Assembly (NCBI GenBank): GCA_963680875.1
Contig: OY804579.1
Coordinates: 53,396,036 to 53,460,035, forward strand
Length of the DNA: 64,000 bases
Reading direction: 5' to 3'
DNA from: Bathymodiolus brooksi
Lineage: Eukaryota; Mollusca; Bivalvia; Mytilida; Modiolidae
In this document: positions 20,892-32,800 of the stretch, piece after piece
Layout: every line of letters begins with the position of its first letter
How positions within the stretch are numbered: position 1 is the stretch's first letter
Translations under genes and position numbers: made by a program
The notes under the pieces: model-generated
Seen by the model: the letters and a program-made list of their open reading frames with translations, nothing else
What the model was told of the DNA's origin: nothing
Databases searched by the model: none

Positions 20892-23800
20892 CTGAAAAAA
20901 CAAACAGGAAAAATCTTACTAATGTTAATTGGAACTTCCTTTTAATTATTATTAAATGTTCTCCTTTCTCAGGCATTCGAATCCCGCTCATGGTGAGGTG
21001 TATTCCATACAACATTATGTGATAAAGTTTGTCAGTGACTTGCAACAGGTCGGTGGTTTTCTCCGGGTACTCTTGTTTCCTCCACTAATGAAACTGACCG
21101 CCACGATATAACTGAAACATTGTTGAAAGTGGCGTTAAACACCATAACTCTAACACTTAATTAGATTGACATTGTCTTTTACATTACAAGAACATATTTA
21201 GAAAAATATGTTAAGGGAGGCATATCTATAATTCGAACTCACAACTTTAGTGGTGATAAGCACTGACTGCACATGTAGTTATAAATCCAAGTATCATATG
21301 ACCACAACGGTCCCTATTTATTTGAGTATATTCGGTTTGGCTGTGCAGAGGAACTGTGGTTTTGACCATTTAAGTTATATATTTACCCTTATTGAGCTGT
21401 AGACATATTCCCCACTCCTCCAAGGAAATGGTATGGTCACTATTGACATCACACTTGTTTAGGAAAGGGACCAGACAATGTTCCATTGGTTTAATTGTAG
21501 CTATAACCATCAACAGCTCTCGTCTGTTCACCTGCCTAACAAGTAAAGAAAAATACTGACTAACTCATAATACAAATTAAATTTAAACCTGAATATTCTT
21601 TCTTTGTTTCATATAATGGAACTAAATTAACTGTTTACGTACCTTCCGAAACACCCGAGTTCACCCCCATTTTTAGTGGGGTTGTATTTCTCAATCTTTA
21701 GTTTTCCGTGTTGTGTTTTGTAGATCATTGTTTGTCCTTTTATCTTTTAGCCACTGTATTGTCTGACCTTCTTCGAGTAATGGCTTCTGATTACCACTTT
21801 TGGTATCTTCAAACCGCCACGATATAACTGAAATATTGTTGAAAGTGGTGCTAAACACCATCACGCTCCCAACCGGGTATCTTCAAGCTTGTTTTAGAGT
21901 TATTTCCACAACAACTGTAAGCTTTGTACATTTTTGTAATTTTTAGTGTCATATTGTAATGCATTTTTGATTTCACCTTGTGATTAATCATTGATTATAT
22001 CAAGAAAATCAGAATGCATGATATGATATGATATCTATTTGATTCTTTCAGTTACAATAATAATTTTTTTTATATATTGACCTTCCGTATATCAGAAGTA
22101 TATAGAGGTTATTATCTTAAATAATGTATGGTATTTTCAAATTGATGTAAAATAACAATCATTAATAAATGCCGACGAATGAACTGTACCTGTCTTTGGG
22201 ATGAATATCAAGGTCACAGAATTTCCAGATAACGGCGTCTGTATGGTGATCGTCTGCGTTGGCAGTCTTTAGTAGAGGTACATAATCGCCCAGTTGATTT
22301 CTCCTGGCCTAAATGGTAAGAACATTAATTTAATGTGAGCGAAGTGGGCAATTAAAAAAAACGCGGGGGGGGGGGGGGGGGGGGGTATGGTGTTTAACGA
22401 CACTGTCAACAATATTTCAGTTATATCGTGGCGGTCGGTTTTAATGGTGGAGAAAACGCTAGTCATTGACAAACTTTAACACATAATGTTGTATCGAGTA
22501 CACCCCGCCTTAACGGGATTCGAAATCCGACCTTAGAGAAAACATAACTAGTCAAATCAAATCAACAAACATACTGAGCATGCTGAAACAATTCAATCAA
22601 AACAATGAATTATCAATTTTATCCTTAATTAGCATATGTCTACATGGTTTTTTTCAGTTCGACATCTATACGCAACATTCACTAATGGAGTTTTGACTTC
22701 TTACTATGTACTGGCTTCCTAAATTACACAAATAACCTTTCAAATTTCGCTTTATATCAGACTCTATTGTCCTAATCATATGGCGTTTCCATTTCTCAGT
22801 TGGTTCGAACCACATGTGGTATAATGAATAGCGTAGCGTGCTCGTCTCGACTACAGCCAAAGAATATAAAGTTAATATTGGTTGCTTCTCCCCTAAGTAC
22901 ACAGCATCAAGGAGAAAGAGCAAAGACTGGTTGGCTTAGGATAATGTGTCCGAGTAGGGCGACATGTCTACCGCGGACTGTTGTTTCAATGAGTTAGAAC
23001 TATAAACATCCAACTAAGCCTGTTTGGTATAGTACAAAGCGGATATTATTATCATCTTGTCGAATGTAACTTGTTCTCGCCATGATATAAGCTGACGAAA
23101 TGCTCATTTTGCATCAAACACAAATCCCTCGTACACCCAGGTGGTTCGTCCCCCCCCCCCCCCCCCCCCCCATATTTGTAATAATGGTTTGAACATAAAC
23201 GATCATAATCTCGTGATATTAACACCAATGATACAGTTTTCATAAGGGTACCTATAAAGTGCGAAACGAAACGAAATCAACGAAAACGAAACGAAACGAA
23301 ACGAAATCAACAAAAACGAAACGAAACGAAACGAAATCAACGAAATGAAAACGAAATAAAACGAAACCAACGAAAGCAAAACGAAATCAACGAAAACAAA
23401 ACGAAATAGACTGATATGAAAAAAAAAAAAAAAAAAAAAAAAAGATAATTTGATTTTTTAAATACAATAATTTTGATTAATTATAACTGGGAAACCCATC
23501 TTGCATGTCTGTCCGTTACAGTACTCCTCACGTACATTACCCGCAACTCAATTCAAGTCGGGTTTGCTTGCCGACAAACTTTCAGAAGTTCAAATGTCAT
23601 ATTTTTATTTGTGTTTGAGTGTGTGTCAGTATTTATGAATTATAAAGTTTCTGGAGTGGGCATGTAGAAAAAAATGGGGGGATATGAGGGGGTATTTTCA
23701 TAGATTGGGATATTGAGGGTTCATTTTTCGTCTGATTTTATTACGTTTTTCGTTTGTATTCTTCATAAATTTGCCTATTCGCAAATCATACAGGATGGTC

Positions 23801-26800
23801 TTGAGTTTCAGATTCTGGGCACTATTTGACTACTGGATTTTTCCGACATGTCACGTTTAATCCCCATGTTGTTGTTCAGTTGTTCCGTTGATTGAAAACT
23901 CAGATGGTTGAGCTTCTTATCAGTTTTGTCTGTTTTTGTGGACTTTCCCTTTTGAATGCGCCTTGGAGTACGGTACCATTGTTATTACCTTTATTCGGTA
24001 TTGTGCCAACAGATCTGGCGTAATGTCTTACCGTTGTTCTTTCCGAGATATACAGGGATCAAAAAGACCCAACACTATAAACTTTTTATTTCAAATCCTA
24101 TTGTTCTATTTTGAAGAACTAAAAAAAAACCAACAGCAACATAACAGGACGTACAGTGAGCGCCCTCCTTACAGAAGAACTTCTGGAAAAAATAATGCTT
24201 GCAAAAACTAAACATAAGAAACTCTGGAAGTTTTATTGAAATCCATTCTGTTGTTTAGGAAGAGTTATGGATAACGCAACAGTATCCTCTCTCTATTGTA
24301 TAGCCTTGTATGACAATTAAATAGCCTTAAATGACAAAGTCCAAAAGTGAAGAAATTTTAGCAAGAACTGTTGAAATGGGAAAACAAAAATAGAAGGTGC
24401 ACAATGCCATTTGGTACTAAAGAATTCATGAAATTAATGAACCTTGCCATATGGTATTAAAGATTTCCTGTAAGATTCATTCAATTCCATCAAGTTGTTA
24501 AGGAGGAATTGCATAGGCAGTGAGAGAAGCACTCACGGACAAACGGACATATACTATATACCCCCCCCCCCCGCTGGATAGCGGGGGGGGGGGGGGGGGG
24601 GTATAAAAATATGTGCCGTATCAAATTTTATTAATACCGAAAAAAAATTTGGAGGAGGGGTGATTTGGTTTTTTTTTTAATATGAAAAGGGTTCAAAGGG
24701 AAAAAAGGTACTTTTACAAGATATGTAGATTTTTTTTAAATTTCTAAAGTAAATTTTTGATAGGATTTGTATACCTCCGCCAAAAAAAGATTGGGGTATA
24801 TAGGACTTCTGCTGTCCGTTCGTTCGTTTGTCCGTCTGGTCGTCACACTTTTTTCGTCTCTCCGACATACTTTTAAATTTTGCTCGGACGGGGATATTTA
24901 TTAGTGAACTTTAACTACTGCACTTCTGTTATTTTAATTCCTCTCCTTTCAACAGACTTGACGTTGCTCTTATGGTTCCCAAATTTAAAAGAAGCCACTA
25001 AGTGAAAAGGACAGACTCCCGCTGAATAAATGCATATTATTCTTGTTCAATGGTGATCAAATCCTGTCCTCTCCTGATGAAAGACACTGAGACATGTGTG
25101 GGAAGTAGTCTAGCATCGTATTTCGTTTTGTTTTCGTTGATTTCGTTTTGCTTTCCTTGGTTTCGTTTTATTTCGTTTTCATTTCGTTGATTTCGTTTCG
25201 TTTCGTTTCGTTTTTGTTGATTTCGTTTCGTTTCATTTTCGCTGATTTCGTTTCGTTTCGTTTCTATTTCGTTTCGCACTTTATAGGTACCCGTTTTCAT
25301 AAATTGTTAAACACTTTCACTAATTTTTATAATAAATATGTAGAGATCTGAACTAAAACGGCATTTCTCATCCATATTTCTATTTCAAAGCTAAAAAGTT
25401 AAATTATTACACATCTCAACTTATACAATAATGGGTTAGGGTTATGGTGTTTAACGCCACGTTCAACAATATTTCAGTTATATCGTGGCGATTAGTTTTA
25501 TTGGTGGAAGAAACCGGAAGTACCCACAGAAAACCACCGACATGCCGTAAGTCACTGACCAAGTTTATCATATAATGTTGTATCGAGTACACCTCGCCTG
25601 ATCGGGATTCGAACTCGCAACGTTAGTGGTGATAAGCATTGATTGCATAGATAGTTGTAAATTCAACTACCACGACCATGAAGGCCCCTGTACAATAATA
25701 CAATCTTTTGTTGATTCTTTGAGACAGTTTTTCTTTCCTAATAATATAGACGAAAAAGTACATGACAAATAAATATTGCAGCTACATTAGGGATTTGTCA
25801 GTGTAAGGACACTTGGGATCCTTCTTCAACAAGGCCAGAGTTCATAAGTTACAACCAATAAGTACCTGTTTAGTATATATGTGTGGAACAAGACAAAGGA
25901 GGGAACCAAAATTTGTTAATATATAGGATTGGACCCTGACCTTGTTGAAGAAGGATTCCAAGTATTCTGACAAAGGGAACCCTAAAAGACCCCTTATGTA
26001 GTATCCCAAAAAAAGGCAGAAAAGATTTGTTGACAAACATGGTGTTATGGTTTGGGTTTAGGTTTATGGTGTTCAATGTCACTTTCAACAATATTTCAGT
26101 TATATCGTGGTGGTCATTTTCATTGGTGGAGGAAACCAGAGTACCTGGAGAAAGCCACCGACCTGTCGCAAGTCACTGACAAACTTTATCACATAATGTT
26201 GTATGGAGTACACCTCATGAACGGGGTTTGAACTCACAACTTTAGTGGTCATAGATACTGATTGCACAGGTAGTTGTAAATCCAACTACCATTCGATCAC
26301 GACCATGACCATGGCCCCTTAACATGGTGTTCAGAAACGTCTATAAAATTTATTACCATTTCCTTCATAACAACAAATGTCCAATCCCTCATACGTCCAG
26401 GGAACTGTTCCATCTCCCAGTCCTGGCAAGAGGTCAATTCTGAAAAAAAGTATTATTATTGGTTTGTGGTCATCTTTAATTTATTTTCATTCTACTGATA
26501 ATCACAATAATTCAACCACATCGGTTGTGTAATGGTTAGCGTGCTCTCTCGGGTGCGGTAGATCGTGGGTTCGAGCCCCGGCTGGGTCAAACCAAAGACA
26601 ATGAAATTGGTAAATGTTGCTTCTCTGCTAAGAGCACAGTATTAAGGAGAAAGAGCAAAGACTGGTTGTTTGGAAATCAGAAAACCTCCGACCTGCTGCA
26701 AGTCACTGTAAAGAAGGAAAATATATAACTGGAGTATTTATGATGTGTCATTAATTTTTCTCAAGCATGTAAATAAATACCTCTACATGCTCCATAATAA

Positions 26801-29800
26801 TCCAGGCGAAGCTTCTTGGGTGAAGAATATTTACAAGACTGGTCGCCAGTTTTACATAGGCATTTCTCACGGTCAAGATGGCATTCACTGGGAAATGTTT
26901 CATTTCTCACAGAACAAACCTATAAAAAAAAACATTATCTATTATATTAGAATGGTCAGTAACATGTTAAACAGGGGCTGATAGGATTACTTTTATTACA
27001 TTTCGTATTACAAACAAGATATTTATAAATATATATATATATATTAGTATATAACAGAATTACATTAATATTGGTATGTTGGAACATGAAAACAATTTAA
27101 AAATTAAATATCTTACCAAGCATGCCGTAATTAAACGCCGAGCTTGCAAGACTATACACATAGTGATCTTGGTTTTCTTATTGCCAGTAAAATGTATACC
27201 CAGCTTCATTTAGCTGCATTGAAACAACCACCATCATGTATACTTTTTTTTTTTTTTTTTACAATAATGTAATTTATATATCAAAGGTGATACGTACATC
27301 CCATAATCCGAGTACTTGATCTTATATTGTACAAAAAATAACAGGAAACTCAGCTAATAAACTGAGCCTGTGTCGCTCACCTTTCTTTCTGCTTTGAGGA
27401 AACTTAATACAGAACCTTCCATAGGTGCTTCCCACCGAGTTCGGTTCATTTGGCTAAGCAGTTTCAGAGAAGAAGATTTTTAGAAATCGTCCAATCTGAA
27501 ACAAGAATTGCCTGTGATGGCCATGTTTATCAACGGATCGGGACGAAAGGAGCTAACTTTATAGAGGACCTTCCATAGATGCTTCCTACCAAGTTTTGAT
27601 TCATTTGTATAAGCGGTTTCAGAGTTGAAGATTTTTTTTAGAAATTGACCATTCAGAAACAAGAATTGCCTGTGGCGGCCATGTTTGTTAATGCATCGGA
27701 ACTAAATGAACAATCTTTATAGAAGACCTTCCAATGATGCTTCCTACCAAGTTTCAGTTCATTTGGCCAAGCAGTTTCAGAGGAAAATATTTTTTAGAAA
27801 TCGACCAATCAGAAACAAGAACTATCTGTGACAGCCATGTTTGTTAACCAATCAAAACGAAATGAGCAATCTCTATAGAGGTCCTTCCATAGATGCTCTC
27901 TACCAAGTTTCGGTTCATTTAGCCATGCGGTTTCAGAGGAGAAGATGTTTAGAAATCGACCAATCACAAACAAGAATTACATGTGGCGGCCATGTTTGTT
28001 AACGAATAGGGATGAAATGAGCAATCTTTATAGAGGACCTTCCAATGATGCTTTCTACCAAATTTCGGTTCATTTGCCCTAGCGGTTTCTGAGGAGAAGT
28101 TTTTTTTTAATCGGCCAATCAGACACAAGAATTGCTTGTGGCGGCCATGCTTGTTAATGAATCGGGACAAAATGTGCAATCTTTATAGAGGACCTTCCAT
28201 AGATGCTTCCAAGCACGTTTGAGTTTATTTGGCTAAGGGGTTTCAGAGGAGAAAATTACAATATGAAAAGTTAACGGACGACTGACGGACGTCAAGTGAT
28301 GGCAAAAGCTCACTTTGCCTTTTGCAAGGTGAGCTAAAAACGTAGATCTATATCCTACTTAGTGTTCACGGCGCATTTCTGGAATAACCATTGTCAATTT
28401 TAGCTTCAATAATTTCAGTTTTCTGGGATTGTGTTTAGACTATGTATGTATTGTGGCCCACAATTAGTGCCACGGTTTTGTTTTTTTTGTTTTTTTTTTC
28501 TTGGTTGGTATTTTGGATCTACATAAACAAAACTATCCAATGTATATTCGTGCCAAGTTTCCATGTTTCAGAAGAAAAAAAAAAAGAAGACAATCTCAAT
28601 ATTTTCCTACGCTAAACTATGCTCCCATGGTGACCAGACTCTCGGATTTCTGATAACCAGAATAACAAATTACATAAATAGCCATCAAGTGATATATCTT
28701 GTATAATTTGGATTGATACGTTTCCTGTAAAGATGTTTTAATGGTTTCCCGTAAGGTATTGGGGATGACGGCCCTCTTTTATCACACCGTGTCCAATTGC
28801 CACGTGTAGAGAGGAGATTTAAGTACAAAGTGGACACGGATTAAAGCTGAAGAAAGTTGGTAATTTGGCAAACATAAAATGAACTGTTTAACACAAGAGA
28901 GTGATCCTTTGTGAAGGCAATGTTCCAATTTTTGCACTCAACGATCTTTAGGGAAACGGTTAAAAACTTCAAGTCGGGGAATGTCGTAAAAATCTAACAA
29001 TTTCGGTGTGTTGTGTAATAATTAAATTATAGAATATGTTTATTACTTTTTAAGATGAGTCCTAATTCAATGCTCTCATCTACTGATTCCTGTCCCCACC
29101 CCCTTGACGAACAATTAAATGAAGGCATTTAAAAATCTATTATAAACTTAATTTTCATAATCTTGATTGCATTCTCTTATAAATACATGTATGAACAGAA
29201 GCTTAAACAAACATATCTATCTACATAATTTTAATATCCAGCGACTGTTTTCTTGAACATTATAGTACATGTACTGATATAGGGAGAAAATGCTTGAAAT
29301 GAAAAAAACATGCAAGAACAGTCTTTTCTGGTTAAAAAAAAACAAAATTAAATACATCATTTACCCCCTGGATCAATGATTGTATATACATGTTTTACCT
29401 GCAGGAACTGTAGAGATTAACAATTTTTTTGGTAATTTTTAACATACTGTCAAAAAGAAAAGACCACTAAGAACTACGGTTCCACAGTTTAAACTTACTT
29501 GAAATCTTGTATCAGGTTCATCGGGACATTGACGGTAACATATACACTTGGCTTTTTCGTTTTCTATAATACATTCTTCACCACGACTACACCTCTTAGT
29601 ATGACATGGATCTGTTAACAAATGAATTTTGATTATTAAAAGCTAAATTATTTATCGTACAAACATGTACCGGTATTTATCAGTAAGAAATAACAAGTTT
29701 TTATTGAATGTGCATAACCATTATCTGTGAATCCTGTGTCTAGTATTTTTTTATATGTTTTCATTATGGGTGGGAAGGCGGAACAAGTTTATTTACAAAA

Positions 29801-32800
29801 TAAGAAGTAATGTAATCTAAACAGACTTATGAAGCCAAGGAGAGTGTGCATCGGATAACAAAACAAATTCCCCATTCTATAAATAAAAATACATAGGCAC
29901 CATGGGGAGCAAAGAGACAACAACCCTCCACACACTCACACACTTTGAAATGGGGGGAGGGGGGGGGGCAAAACTATATAAATATATATACTGTATATTG
30001 CTTGGCAGTTTTGGAAACATGTCCTTTCCCACTTTCCTGCCCACTCCTAAAACTTAACCCCACTGTCTAGTCCACTTCCTAAATCTCCCCGCTATCCGGT
30101 CCACTCTCATGTCGCTGATACATATATTTTTTTTATTAAGAAAACTACCCTTTTACTACGGCCGCGGGGCAAACAAGAACGAGATACCAGTTTTTGCGTC
30201 TATATAAACAATAGAACTACAACGCATATGTGTACAAAATACAAACCAAGATAAGTATGTTGAATCATTATAAATCAATATGCACAGTTTAGTCAAGTGA
30301 CTCGAACACTACTGTGTACTGTTTTGAACACTATTCAGGGGCGGATCCAGGGGGGCGCACCCGGCGCGCGCCCTCCCTAAAATTGGAAAAAAATATGTTT
30401 TTTTGGCGTAAAATCGTGATTTTTCACACGAAATACCCAAAAAATTTTCGCGCCTCCCTCCGTAATTGTAAAAACTATGATTTTTTGGCTTAAAATAGTG
30501 ATTTTTCACACGAAATACCCCTAAAATGTTCGCGCCTTCCTCTGCTCGGCGCAATTTTTTTAAGTGCGCCCCCCCCTAACTTGAAATCCTGGATCCGCCC
30601 CTGCTATTAGTAAAATAAAGTACATTTCTGTTACATTTGTTTATAATTCGCACTTGAAAATTTTATAAAAACTATTACTTATGTATATATAAGAACATAG
30701 AAAATGATGTATTATTAGTTAGCAAATTTCAGCGCGTGATATGAAGGAATGCTGATGGCGATTTTCAGATCGTACTGAAATTATTTTTCTTAATAATCTA
30801 AATAATTTGTATTCTGGACAATCGATAATGAAGTGGAACGTTGTTTCCGGTACATTTAAGTCACAAACAGAACATTTTTTATTTTATTTTAAATTCATTG
30901 TAAAGTAGATGACAACGGTACCAGTCAGTTCTCGCCATAAATTTTATTCTTGACACGAAAAAATCTGTTTTATTTCTTAAATAATTTTGCATTCCACAAA
31001 AAAGTAGAAAACTTTGATACATACTCAAACTTTTCTTTTCTAAAATTTTACAAGAAAAATTCGAGTCGCAAAGGTCAAATGTCACTTGGAAAACATTGTT
31101 AATACATGCACATGTAAAAGTAAGATTTTTTTCACGGCATTGCTTTCAACATGTTTAGAGGTTAGAGGGTATACTTTAAACAACACATGCTGATGTACCT
31201 CTCACAAAAAAACGATGATCCGAAATCACTACATGCAACAATGATTATCATCATTAAAAAGTCACATGCACATCATCAATCATCGCAGGTAACCAACGGA
31301 TGATCACGCTGTGGTACTCCACTAAATCACAATGAGTCACCTGACAGAAAAATCCTTGTAATCATGAATTATTCATGAGTCATTGTAAAACCTTTTTGAT
31401 TAGTTCCGCCACACTTGTTTACAGTCAATCAAATAATTTTTTGAAGAGATCAGATTTAATTTATAAATTAAAATGATAAAAGGCGAGAAACGAGTTGTTT
31501 TCGACAACTAAATTTAGTTAGATCGTTTTTTTCATAATTAGTTCAATCCATCCAAAAAGAAAATTGTTGAAAAAATACTACACCCAAAGTTAGATAAAAC
31601 AAGTGATAATATTTCACTTGCCAAACTGGATGCTTTTTTTTCACCACAGAGCCCTATGCTACACAAGTCGTACAAGCGTGTCCATCTTCCACTGTGTTAC
31701 TCTTATGGGAACCAAATACAGATCAGTTAAGGTATGCTATACCAGAAACGACTGTTTTCATATGAATTGATCCAGAAGTGATGAGGGAAGAATATCGGGG
31801 CGTAATCAATCGTAGGTTACTGACGTTGATATCCAATTTTACCCTACTTAGTAATTATTTGAAATAGGGACTTTGTACTGAAAATGTTGACTTTTGCTTC
31901 ATAATTGGGTTGAAAAAATGAGGAATAAAATCTTGAAGTAATACATATCGGGTTGCACATTTGCAATATGTGTTGAAACATTCTGCAATGTTATAAATAT
32001 CTGCATTGAAAACTGCACCTAGTATTCTCTCGATACTTTTTTTTTACTTTAGATTTCCCAAATTTAGACCATTATCATGCTTATGACCTTTAGATGTGCT
32101 GCAAGGTCATCGAAATTTATAGTTTTGGATCCAAATGGCGGCCACGAAATGTCATTTTAGTAGTGCAAGTATGATATATATGTATGTGTATCGTATTCAG
32201 GCATTTGGCATTGATTCCATGTTCAGAATTTTTTGCCCAGAGGAAAACAGCTGAAATCAGTTAAATAACTAAAGACAATATCCCTGAGTATATGATCTAT
32301 TTTTCATTTTTCATACAATATGCTATTTTTGCTTAAAAAGTATTGGCACGGTATTCTAATGTAGACGCTACTCCAAAATGAGGATGAACGAGCATTTCCG
32401 GATGTTGATGGTTCGAATGCATCATACTGAAGTCGCTAACCACTTCAATGTGTTCAGAATTACAAAATTAAACGATTCGTTTGGGGCAGGCTGGTATCAC
32501 AGCGGATCGTACAATCGAAGCGATTGGCCATATGTGATGTTAGGATGTCAGGAAAGGGATATTATAAGGTGTAATAAATGCACTTATTTTCATCAACCGA
32601 ATCAATCGAATGGTAAATGCCAGCAGTTATCCTGGAAGAACAAACAACAGAATATCGGATCAAACTGACAGACGTCATTTCATTGAACCGGGTAATACGA
32701 CCACGAGGTCCTCTGAAGGGATCAATGCTAACTGGTCGTCTAAGAATAGCCCATCTGAGCTGACCACGTGCTCGATGTTGTTGGGGCGATTTCACACAGT

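Larger units (their letters stand above)
23246..25292. mobile_element. Foldback-type element, 2.05 kb, TIRs made of GAAAC-rich repeats
   Basis: The left end 'gggtacctataaagtgcgaa' and the right end are inverted. About 165-180 bp of each arm consists of irregular tandem 'cgaaacgaaa' and 'cgaaatcaacgaaaa' words in matching order. A perfect 10-bp direct repeat GTTTTCATAA flanks the element (23236-23245 and 25293-25302). The interior holds poly(A), a retroelement tail (23860-24005) and a C-run/G-run palindrome near 24570, but no transposase. The long repetitive TIRs resemble Foldback-like elements; a 10-bp duplication is near the 9 bp of MULE- and FB-type insertions. Confidence 0.8.

Noticed and set aside
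26516..26600. tRNA gene
   Set aside because: The promoter boxes are good, but the sequence continues into the SINE body as in the copies at 6245 and 22800.
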